Origin: Blasia pusilla
Taxonomy: Eukaryota > Marchantiophyta > Marchantiopsida > Blasiales
DNA: 64,000 nucleotides
Reading direction: 5' to 3'
NCBI GenBank assembly: GCA_050084515.1
Contig: CM114271.1
Span: 48,422,001-48,486,000 of the forward strand
Below are positions 43,201 to 54,410 of this stretch, piece after piece; position 1 is the stretch's first letter; each line of letters starts with the position of its first letter. The position numbers and the translations under genes are program-made. The notes beneath the pieces are model-generated. The model was given only the letters and a program-made list of their open reading frames with translations, was not told the DNA's origin and searched no databases.

Positions 43201-46200
43201 CCATGACATTCATCACAGCGAAAGTGTACACCTTTAAGTTCGGATATGGCTTTCTCAGCTGCCACCAGTTTATCCTGATAGATGCTTATCTGAGTCTCCA
43301 GCTCCCTGCACTTATCTTCTGCCCTTGCAATCTCAGCATTCTCCTGTCTTATCTGTGAAACTTCAGTGAGAGAGTAATCAGAATCTCTACAAGACTGAAT
43401 CTGCAGCCTGGAAAGCATACGCTTTCAGTTGGGAAGTGGTCAAACTGAATATATGATCATGATAAACAGGCAAATCATTTTGACAGGCTTGAAGAAAACA
43501 CGACTCCTGGATTACTGGGTGATGCAGTCTTTAATACCTTGAATAGCATGGCTTCACGAGATTCTGACTGTGAAGCGCGCACCGAACAGGTATCTTCTGC
43601 CTTCAGATGTGCCAATTCATCTTCAGCACTTAGAAGTTGTTCCATCAACGCAAATGCCTTTTGCTTTGCCAAGGGTGCCTTTGCTAGATCCTGTGCAAAA
43701 GCCAGTATATTCCGTTTTGATATGATATAATGATGAAAGTCATATCCATGGTCAAAGTTCACTTAACATTCCCGAAGTAGAGGATTAAGTGGGATACTTT
43801 ACAAGCCAATGTCCAGAGAAATTGAAGCGTGGTTGACTGTTGTAGCTCAAGTTCTTCACAAAATAAACCAATATTCCCACAACATCCACACTCCAAAACT
43901 GGTTCCATTGTCACCATGTAGATCAGAGCTACATGGTATCAGCAATGACCTGTTCAAGAGGACGCAAAGTAGCATTCAGATCTTGCATCTTATTTTCCAA
44001 CTGCTCCACTTCATCTCTAAGCAGCTGTGTCTCTAGTTGTATGTCCACAAATTTTGCTCTTTGGTCTAGTGCCTGCAAGGCGCTGACCTTTCGTTCAACC
44101 CAGGTAGCAGATCAACCTGGAGTCTTCCTACCTTTTGCAAACAAACTTGACATTTTCTTTGTAGCGAGTTGGACCCTCTCCAAAGAAATGTCATTGAGCA
44201 GCAATGTGACTTGCTAACAAAAGCCTAGCTATTTGATTCAGAGGGCCTCATTCCAAGCAGACACTGTGCCATATTAGTAGAAGTACAAAATTCTGGACAC
44301 GGGACCATGGTATAGTTGAGGTTAACATGAATGAAAATGGAGTGCTGCATCCTTTTGTTGACAAGTTGACGCAACCAAAACAGAAACTCTTTGAGTACAA
44401 GGAAAGCTTAGGTTCCACAGAAACTGACTTGATTGAGTTGATGCTCCAACTCAAATTCGATTTGACATATTTCCACTTCAAAGATCTTAGTTTCCATCTC
44501 CTTTCTGCACACAGAGGACAAAGAGTAATCGATACCACCCACTTTCCTCACAATCTCAAGATTTCATCTTTTCTTTTGATTAAACAATATCCTCCAGGAC
44601 TCTTTTACACAGGCTACGAAGGGCTACTCTAACCCTTTTCTATTCATCACACTTAACTGGGATTGCTCAGAAAACAGCTGATCAATCTTCATCCTCTCCT
44701 TTTCATTTTTTCCTTTCAAAGATTTAAGGGCATCCTTCAGCTGCTCAGTCTCAATTCCTGCAGCCACCTGATAACATATCTTTATTCAGCTTTCTTAAGT
44801 TCTCACTCAGTGCAGTAGGAGGAACTAGTCATTCATAACAAACCCTCTCCATTGCCTTCTCTTACTCATTTGCGCTCTTAGATGTCCCTCAGATACACAC
44901 AAGGTGACCAGGGTGTGTAGGTAAGAATCTAAGAATTGCAGACAGAATCTAAGATTTGTCATATTGCACCGGTTAAGTCCTTAACAGGGTTTTCCTGAGA
45001 CCAAGATGCCATGAGAAAGCTTGTTCCCTTGTCCATCTGCTATGTCACTGATTTTTTGCATGCTCAATAGAAGACAGAGTCAACTAAATCTGCCAGGAAA
45101 AGTATATTTTCACCCAGTCTAACATCATAACGTAATCACTGCAATAAACATGATTGGCTATTGATGTGATCAGACCCTCAAGCTCTTGGATTTCTTATGG
45201 CTGATTCAAACAACAATGTCAACCCACATCATAAAACACCATTAAAAAGGATAAAAAGTTTTTTAGGACAAGAGGCTCACATTCTCCATCACCATATTGT
45301 AGTCCCCAAGTTGTCCTCTCAGAGATTTCAATTCTTCCAACAAAAGCTCCTGTCTGCGACACAAAATAAGGAGGTTCTCATCAAGCAAGTTAACTCTGAG
45401 CTGCCACATCCAGTCTGATGAAATTGTTTGTCAACATTTATGCTGTATAATTCACCAAAAGACTAGCACACCTCATTCTGCTGCCCACCATGGGACGTTG
45501 ATGTAATGGCTGAACGCTCCCAGATCACATTTCAGGATTATGTTTGTGTGGATGTTGAATATAGAAGTAAGCCTTATGAAATCTTTTTAAACCTCGAGCG
45601 CGGGACACTAAAGAATGCAAAATCATTCTCAAAAAATTCATTCTATCCTCACAAAGCAAGTTAACACATAGTGTCAAGCACAACATTAGACTTACTGATG
45701 TTCGAGATGAACACTAGCAGGCCCTCTTTTCTTCAGGCGATCAATTTCAGCTGTCATTATGTCTATTTCAGCCTGAAGTTCTTGCTTCTTACTTCTGAGC
45801 TTCCCAAGAAAATAGGATTTATCTAGTATTTTCCGACCTGGACCTGCCAAACCAGGAAAATGAAAGGAGAAGAAACAGAGTAAGGCACCACCTTTGATCA
45901 CGCCAATGCGAACAGCGAGGCGAGTTGAGTTTCTCAATTAAAATGCAATTCAAGTCTAATAGGACAGCATTTTTCATTGACTCTTGTTTAGTGTTCTCAA
46001 AGAGCAAACATTTGGGAAGCTTGAGAGTAACCCTGAAGGATCCACAGGGACACTCATGCGTAAGCAGATTTTCTGTGTATGGAAAGTCACCAATTGATTT
46101 TACAACCAAAGGTCTTAGTCAGCCAAACGCTGGAACCTAGTGTGCTCGTACGTAAAAGAAACTCATCCTTTCTTATCCACGAAGAGAAGTCTGCACCAAT

Positions 46201-47287
46201 CCCTAAGTTTGCTCAAAACTCACACGATCCAAACTTCAAAAAGCATCTGGTTCCTGTCTGCTATCTCAAAGATGGATCCTCCATCCTTAAACTACACAAA
46301 AACAAAAGATCCACAAAGACAATGGACAACTAAGTACAACAGCCTCTCAGGAAACCCAGTTTTCCGGTTTGGCACATAGATACAGGCCATCACGAGAAAC
46401 ATGGGACCACAATATCACCGGTCAAAGTTGAGTCAGGAACATCCACCATACACCACAAATGTAGGCGGATACACTAGGATCACTTAGCTAGAGATGTCCA
46501 CCAACACTGCGGTCATCTGCTCTACCAACTGATCTGAGGTAGAATCTAGCAAAACGGAAAGGACGATACCAAAAAATTCCATCAATCTAACTAAAAGAAC
46601 GATGGAAACTATAGGGCATGTTGTACTGTACCTTGGGAGGGATTGCGCATGCTCATCATTCCTTGATGCGTTAGAGGACGGCTCTCGACCGTTACCTGGG
46701 TATTAACTCCAATGCTACCCACTCCTACACAAGAATTCGGTCTTTATCACAAGGTAGCCATCAACAGATTGCTAGTAATCATCATTAAAAAGATGTGTCA
46801 CTATCATGATAAAAACTTAGAGTCGAACTACTAATTTGCAAAGAATCAATCACTTTAGATAAGCTGTGAATTTCGCAGTTGCCATTGTCAACCTAGAGTT
46901 ATGCAGTGACATGGACAAGTTGAAAGTAAGAGATGACATCATGACGAGTGTCTGCAGATTCTCTAGAGGTTGTGGATAGATTCGATTGGCCTCTAAGATT
47001 CAGTGCGGCATCAGGCTAGTGTATATTTATGGTCAGGCCTTGGACACGTTAGCTCTCTGGGGAATCCTAAGAAAAACGAAATTTACTCCAACAAAGCGTT
47101 GAGCGTATTGCCAATTAACGTTGTTGACAGCAGAAAATAGGACGATTGGGTTCAGCGAGAGGACACACTAAGAAAGCCATCCCATTTTCCTTCTATCTGA
47201 TATTGAATGGAGATGCGCAGGCAAGCACTCACCAGGCGTACCAGGGCGAGCATTGCCGCGCTCACTTCTTGATGACGCGGGACGCAT
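40263..47287 (-). CDS. IFT74: Intraflagellar transport protein 74 (IFT74/72), 14 exons
   Basis: A core IFT-B subunit that pairs with IFT81 and carries cargo along flagellar microtubules. Exons: 47287-47233, 46724-46632, 45843-45696, 45353-45281, 44767-44634, 44504-44429, 44072-43950, 43690-43538, 43400-43232, 42813-42662, 42377-42359, 42028-41865, 40802-40616, 40369-40263. All introns are GT-AG and the frame is kept, giving 550 residues (family ~600-640). Diagnostic parts are a basic N-terminus MRPASSRSERGNARPGTPG, then NTQVTVESRPLTHQG, GRKILDKSYFLGKLRSK, LKSLRGQLGDYNM, a long coiled coil, and the C-terminal EVNYKPVLENIRFVVAQLN. The slightly short length may mean one or two small exons are missed. 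It is a host gene in a repeat-rich setting, divergent from RSP3. Confidence 0.92.
41070..41130. repeat. 60-bp dyad repeat, copy 2, in an IFT74 intron
   Basis: GCTCGG ... CCGAGC outer and AACCGGC ... GCCGGTT inner inverted repeats. Same unit as 31226-31285. It lies in the intron between 41864 and 40803. Confidence 0.75.
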
Positions 47288-49938
47288 GGTGCTTTGGCTG
47301 TGATCCGCAGATGGCCTGAACGTTGACACAGATCAGTGGCCTTTGAGTTGTTGCCCGGGCGTGGTAGACATCAACCACCCTGCTGCCGTTGCCGTTTGCA
47401 AACCTCTTCGTCTATTTGAAGAGATTTCTAACCACCGCTACAATTCAGACACCAGACACTTCACACTACTCTCACGTATGCACACACTCACCAACAATCT
47501 CTGGTCCTCACCACGTCCGAGTAATTATCCACAAGCTCCCTACAAATCCGCAGTTCTCGTTGCCATCTGCTCCAGGCGACTACACTCCAGCTCCATCTTG
47601 CGGCCCCCTCGAGTCACGTGCGTGGATCTCTGCATGTGAATGTCGCTTTCACGTGAACATTGACGAAATTGTTCACGATGAAACACCGGCAACAGAAACA
47701 AGAGCATCTAAATTAGTTGAGGGTCGATTCCATGCGCGCAGGGTCGCGGCGACGATAGAGCGTCGCTGAATTGACCCAGCGTCCTCCCGACCCATTTAAC
47801 AGAAAACTGTAAGTAAATAGCCGTGCAGTGTGAAATGGTACTAGTGGAGTCCGTGTTACAACAATGATCTCGTCGTATCGTGAGAGACTACGCTGGCCAC
47901 CGTTCCCGTCTCCAAACGGAGATACTACTTTCCAAGTACGAATATGAATAGCGCAATATTGTTCGTTACTATCCTCTTGCACTTCGCAGTTTAATCGTCT
48001 CTTTCCCTGCGAGCATCCTTGCGCGTCGCCTGCAAGTTCATTCATGAAGCCAGAACTTGCAGCCACATTTGGAAATTATTTTAGTATGAATTGGGATTTT
48101 AGTATGAATTGGGAGAGCAAGTAACCGGCAGACAGAACACCACACGACCTATATTCAGGAGTCCAACAAACTGCCTAACTTCACGGCTCATGTGTATACA
48201 TTCAAGTGAGGGATCGCAGTTAGAATCCCTCGTACGGAATGCCGCATGATCTATGTCTGAAACTTCCTGGTTTCACACGAGGGATTGCACTTCGCACCGA
48301 TCCTCGCCTCTACGTACTTCGATTCAAACAGAAGAAACTACGTAACTTTACGATCCCACGATTAGCTGCTCTCGTAACTTGGTTCCACAACTGCACACTT
48401 AGAATCAAGATCAAAATTAAAAATTCTGAAGCTGCTTCCAAATCTCCCTCAGTAACTGTTCAGACCAGACGTACCTGACAAGGATCGTAGCTCAAGCGCA
48501 GGGCTGTCATTATCAGTTGGGGTTTAGGGCTTGCTGGATCTTACAGTTTCCAGATGAGATGTGGCAGGAAACAGGCGAATTAGAGATTGGGAGCCCTTGT
48601 TATGGAAAAGAACCCGTCCTCTGGAACTTGATTCATGGAAGGTTGGCTCTGATTTCGCGATGGAGATACGGCCGGGTACGGTCCAGGTTTACATTGCGCA
48701 TGAGGGCGGGGAGGGACCAGTGAAACAAGATCCGGGAACAAATCACAGTCTAACTGTCACTTTTCGGGTCACCCAGAGGAGGGGTCTTGTTCCTCCACAC
48801 CCTTTTTCTACGACGAATTTTGAAGTCGTGCAATTCTCCATTCTTCTCCACATGGGCACAGCCGGGTCCTCTGGAGTCTCGTTCACCTCGAGGGTTGAAC
48901 TCTCTCCAGAGGTAGGAGCGACACAGTACTCTCATAATCTCTTTCCTCTTGATGCATTCAAAGCCTGGCAGCCCCCGATTTTGCCTCGAGAGTGGGGAAA
49001 TAAGAGACGAGAAAGACACCACGAAGCGGGGTTTCGCTTTTGATTGAACAAACGGGCAGAATTTCTGCCGGAGAAGAGGACGTCGTCGGGTCGCCATGGA
49101 CTACCAAGAGGGAATCATGACAATCTCGGAACTGGGCACCACAGCCGACTATTTGGCAGCTAATCGTTAGTTCCTGATAAGATCATCGTCAATTGGGATT
49201 GGCGTGAGAGAGGAGCAAAGGTACAGAACAATTGGCTCTGGACTGTTTTCGAACACTTCCTCCAACTTCTAGCTCTCTAACGAACCAATTCCACAGATGA
49301 ACAACTTAATGTTTCCTCACGTCAGACATTAGGAGACCTCTTGCCTTCAAATACTACCACATCAATGAATAAACCTGACTCCTTCCATCATCTAATGTGA
49401 GCTTCTGAGTAAGCTGTGAGAGAGAGGCGCCACTCTTGAATTGGCAACCTCTGAATTTTGGATAGAGTAAATTGATGGAGCCCAGGACCCCGACAGTCAC
49501 ACCAGTAAGCCCGTGTCCACAGAAGGAAGGAGGCAGAGAGAATACAATGAATACTGGGGCTGTGGGATAGATTAGCATTCTTCCACCTCCACGGGTGTGG
49601 AAGATGGAAATGATCCACAGAAAGTTTAGAAATTAGCCTAGAAATATTATTGAGTTGGGGTATGCTCACTACGTAGTAACAACGGGCGGTCATCGGGCTA
49701 GCACAATATAAGAACATTCCAAATGTCTTCCGAGAGAGGTGCTGATACGTACATGCGTTTAGTGTGATCCTACTTGCCCTCAGTAACTAACTGATTATTG
49801 ACTGCTCATCCCGTTCTGGGCTGCAGATTTTCTCTTCAGGTGAAAACAAAAAAATCAGCACTCGAGAAGGGAAGAGACGGCAAAGAGTTTCAAGCAGGCC
49901 TACTCTTTCGAACACCTACTCCTAAAGTAGTCATCATC
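47288..49938. promoter_or_regulatory. Divergent intergenic region between IFT74 and RSP3
   Basis: About 2.65 kb between the two start codons, which point away from each other. No transposon is recognised in it. It should hold both promoters, possibly shared. A short frame MDYQEGIMTISELGTTADYL begins in good context at 49096 and ends by 49170. It could be a 5' exon of RSP3, but the phase does not fit the acceptor at 49842. Confidence 0.55.
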
Positions 49939-52900
49939 ATGCCAGGCCCAATAAGAGGAGTTGGGAGCTTGGGCTTCAACAAGTTCGACAGGAAACGAGA
50001 CCTTAAAGATCGGTATGACTCCTCAGCATTACAGCAAGAGAACATCAATGCCAACACCAACAACAAAATGCGAGAACCGATGCGCAATCTTATGTTCGAT
50101 CCACGGGTTGTCCGTGGATCACCTTTTCCACACCTGAAAAAGGTCCGAACTGAAACTCCTCATCCGAAGCCATGCGTCTCCTCATTGTCCAGTTATTACT
50201 TCTTTACAGCAGAACTGGGATAATGATCGCGCAGATTAAAAAATCCCACTAAGAAAGGTTGAATGTAGCTACCTCCACACATGGGATTACTCAATATTTA
50301 TGAGTGTGAGGTCTTATCGTTGAAAGAAAGACGTCGATCAAGCCCAGATTCTTCTCACGTTATTTCTAATCAAGAAGCAATCTAAGTAAGCTTGAATTTC
50401 CAAAGGTGGGTTGGTACGTCTGGTTACTGCCGTACGTATAGGTTCTCCGCAAAGAATCCTAGCAAGTCGGGTGGTATCCTTCGTTGCATGCAAGCGTATC
50501 CCGTGGCGCGAAGAAGAGGAGGAAATGCTGCCTGCTCAGCGTGCACTTCGTCACCTTGCTTCCAAACATGGGAAAACCAGCATTGTTAGTCACAGATTTA
50601 AATTGCTGAGTTCATCCGGAAAATCAAGACAACTTCTGTAGAACGTAGGCAATTTAAAACTCGAAGAAGGGACGAGACATTAACAGCGGAACCGTCCAAT
50701 ATAATCGGAAAATTTGTTGAGGAACTCTGACTATCAAAGCTTAGAAGCTTTAGGATGAGAGGCAGCTTCGATTTGGGTAGATCTATAGCACCACCTCTCA
50801 TGTAGACGTGATGGACCGCAACTGTACAGACTCGGAATGCTCACTACATAATCTTCCAGAATATCAAATGGCTGACTGATGCTCAATGCTTTTCTGCCAT
50901 CCCGTTTTGGATTCGTTGGTCGATCAGCCTTCAGAGGATCCACCAATCGAGAAAAAAACTCCTACTACGGGAAGGCCAGGTATACTAAAGAAGAAAGCAC
51001 CGAGAGTTTCGGATGAGCCGGCCCCAGTGAAGGGTAGGAAGAACTGCGATATCCAGGTACCACTTCTCCAGTTTGCTCACATGGTGCGAATATGGGTATC
51101 TGTTAAATGCTACTTATCTTGACTGCTTCAAGAAATCTAGATTGTCACATTTCGTAGATACGAGAATCGAATGAAAACGCAGATTCGTCTAGTGTAGAGG
51201 AATTGGCATCGTCGTCTAGTGTTGAGTTACTCGACTCTCCGAGCTTTCTCGAGAAGAGATTCTTAACCTCTTGCACCCCTTCCTTACCCCGGAAAGACTG
51301 TTAACAATACATGCAGACGGATCAGTATTTGGAGGAGATCATAGATGAGATTCCAGATTTCAATGCAGTTACTCAGACCGACCCATTTCTTGACCGCCCT
51401 GCAACTCCACTTTTTATTCCCTGGAAATCAGGTCCAGATAAGGAGACTCAGGTGGGATCTCTTGATTTCTTCTTCTCCTCTATATGTTGTTACTTGGTCT
51501 CTCGCCCGCTCTGATCTTTACACCATATCTTTCCCAAACTGCCATTTCTATCTGACGGACTTTTGCGTTGCTTCTACAGATATATGAAAACGACCTGTTT
51601 AACTTTGATCTGGAATGTGAGCCGTTGCTGGAGGTTCTGGTGGGAAGATCCATAGAGCAAGCTGTAATGGAGGTCATGGAAGATCATCAGCTCGCCCACA
51701 TCCGAATGCACCAGGTGCTTTTTTTTCATGATTTCCTTCGGTTCCTTGGGTTTGGCACCCTGTACATACATTACACGACATAGAAACTCCAGCAGTATGC
51801 CGAAACCGGCGAGTAAGCAGTGAGATTCCAATTTAGACTGCATCAAATCTCCGTCGGCTGCAATCTGTGCTCGCTAGATGGACTACAATGCCATCATCCT
51901 CCATACCGTAGCCTAATTCACTTGCAATCTCGCAGAACAGCTGTTTGATCCACTTTCTTTCAGTGACAACTCACTGTTCAAGATTACATGCAGTGGGAGT
52001 ACTCTTTAAAACTAGAGCCGAAAGCGTAAGCAAGACCCTCTTATGAGTCAGCGGGTCTGGCAAGAAATAAGTAAGTAATGCTAGCATTACAAATGGTATG
52101 TTGATGTACCGTGTAGAGTTCACTCTACCTTGCCAGCTACTGATCGGAGATGTATACTCTGGAACGTTGGAACAGGATCGCTTTGAGCAGCTTCGCATAG
52201 CAGAGATGGTATCAGCCGAAAAATTGGAGGCTGCACACATACGAGCCCTTGAGGAGGCAGAACGTCGCAAAGAACAGGAGAGGAAACGGATTGCAGAAGA
52301 AGAACGACTAAGAGATAGGGTAAACTTAAAATCTGTGACAACGATCTGATAAGTAGCCATGAAATGGTGTCGCAAGGGTCAACCATTCGGCCTGGGAATA
52401 GAGAAACTAAACATATTGTAGACCATAGAGGATCCTTGTTGCAATCTTAAATCAAAAGCTATAGTATTCCTTCCCATGAAGATATACGCTAGTAGATAGA
52501 TTCACCCTGCTCAGATCATTTCAGATACTGAGCTCCACAAACTCATAAAAAATACTCCAATGTCAAAAAGACATCTTCTTTTTCTTCTAGTTCTGTCAAC
52601 CCCTCATGTAGTCGCTAGTCCTTGTAAAGCAAAGCCCCGCGGGGCAAGAGAAGAAGGCCATCTTCAACTCTAAAGATTTGGAATCCCGCTTTAATATATG
52701 CATACTTTGTCAAGAATAGACGTTCTTCTCAAAACGTTCCAAAACTCTTGGAAGGAAATAAAAATCGATGTACATTTCCAAATTACAAAGAAATATTGGT
52801 TAAAACTTAAATTTATTTCTTCTAAACATACATATTAATACACCTTTGTTTAAATCCAACAGTCCAGAAACGTGTCCGAATCTCTCCGCCGCGAGCACCG

Positions 52901-54410
52901 GAACTCCAATGTAAAAAGACTTATCTTGTTTTTCTTCTAGTTCTATAAACCCCTCATGTAGTTGCCAGTCCTTGGTATCCACGTCTAACATGCTATTTTC
53001 TGCGGGATTCAGGTGGTGGCAGAGGTTTATGCAAGGCGGTACCTTCATGAGATGAAAGAGGAAGTGGTGGAGTATCTCCGTAAGCAAGGATACTTCTATG
53101 ATCCTGTTCAAAGAGAGGTTAGACTTTCGACCTGGTTCACGAGATACAACTCCATACGAAATTCGGGACTCTCGCTCCTTCACTTTCTGTCTTGGGTGCT
53201 TTCTGATTAATGCGTGTGGATTTCCAAAGCTCGAATCACTTACGGACAAGAGTAGTAGTCACTGTACTAGGAAATTCTTTTGGATATTGAAATTTGCAGC
53301 TCAGATATACTGATTCCTGTGTTTCCTAGTGAGCATAGGGCATATCTGAAGATTTGCGTAGAAGTGAAATCAATTGTTGTATGCAAGTAAGATCGATCCG
53401 ATAATAGTAGGAAATCTCTTAAGATCGTTACGTGCATAGAGTTTGAAGTTTTTCCTATGCCATGATAGATCGAGTTGGAATTCATACCGCCGATGCTCGA
53501 AGGGGTTCGTGGTCATCTTGAAGACATCATGAGATCGCGATTCGTCCTCAGTTACATGGTAGGTCTTTGCTTTCCTACCTTTAAATCATACTTTTAAATG
53601 ATTTCATGGCTTCGTTACTTCTTAGCCAAGTCAAGGAAAATCACTTGCCGGTCCGAAGTCCCAGGGTGCGCAGTAACAGCCAAAATCGATCCCCAGAAGT
53701 AGAGATCGAAAGGTCGTCGTCGTCTCGTTCTTTCCGTCTAAATTTTTATAATTTCTCGATCCATATTTTAACACATAAGAAAAGACCATCACGAAAGAGC
53801 ACAAAGCAATGGTGCTTTTTACAAAGCACGAATTTTTGCTCCTGTAGAAAAATTGAATCGTGGCAGAACAGAGCGACGTTAACAGATCTTTGTCGGTCTT
53901 AAATTCTGTTCTTATTGTTCCACTCCTACACTTTGAACTCGTGCTCTCTGGTCCTCCTTGATCAGTGACAACTGAGGTTCTCGTGTGACAAATGACTTGC
54001 TACAGGTACAAGAGGCTATGATTCCACAAGAAGACGTCTCATTAGAGAACGCATCTGATGGTCTGGAGATGATCTTGGATGGTGTAAATGACATGATTGA
54101 GGCAGGGGATAATTTTGGTGATGCGCCGACCACTGTGGATACCGTCCGCAGTGGTGCTAGGCAAGGGCTGGATGGAAGATTAGAAACCGTACAGCAATTT
54201 CAGTATTCCACCACCGATGTCGTCAGAGGGTTGAGTAATTTGGCCACAACAACAGCAGCTTCAACACATGAATCAGCTGGTCGTGTTTTAGCAGATTTGT
54301 ATAGTGCCGCTGCTTCAGGAACAGCGACAGCCCAGGATAAGACTGGTGGGATTTTAACACATTTGACGAGGGATGCTGGTCCAACAATAAATAATGATGA
54401 AGAGTGGTAG
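49939..54410 (+). CDS. RSP3: Radial spoke protein 3 (RSP3/RSPH3), 8-9 exons
   Basis: The radial spoke stalk scaffold and A-kinase anchoring protein of motile 9+2 flagella. Exons: 49939-50142, 50928-51056, 51317-51451, 51580-51714, 52176-52319, 53013-53117, 53469-53558, 54006-54410. All junctions are GT-AG and phase 0, giving 448 residues (family ~515-560). A possible extra exon is 50495-50584. Diagnostic parts: NLMFDPRVVRGSPF, KGRKNCDIQ then TDQYLEEIIDEIP, TQTDPFLDRPATPLFIPWKSG, FDLECEPLLEVLVGRSIEQ (amphipathic helix of the PKA RII-binding region), RFEQLRIAEM, YFYDPVQREIELEFIPPML. The frame is open upstream to an acceptor at 49842, so the N-terminus may be longer. The 134-residue last exon is unlike the animal and Chlamydomonas proteins as I remember them. 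Confidence 0.92.
52562..52974. repeat. ~65-bp direct repeats in RSP3 intron 5
   Basis: 52562-52625 and 52911-52974 share TTTTTCTTCTAGTTCT, CCCCTCATGTAGT and AGTCCTTG. On the minus strand the second copy reads as a coding-like stretch (DTKDWQLHEGFIELEEKQDK), a possible fragment of another gene. Confidence 0.6.

Noticed and set aside
44132-44213. Extra IFT74 exon (QVTLLLNDISLERV...)
   Set aside because: It has splice-like ends but breaks the frame into the next exon, whereas joining 44429 directly to 44072 keeps it.
48750-49097. Minus-strand 115-codon gene between IFT74 and RSP3
   Set aside because: No recognisable domain, low-complexity Arg/Lys content, and an overlapping plus-strand frame of similar length. 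No support for either.
49096-49170. First coding exon of RSP3 (MDYQEGIM...)
   Set aside because: Good start context, but its only donor leaves one base and does not fit the phase of the acceptor at 49842. Kept only as a note.
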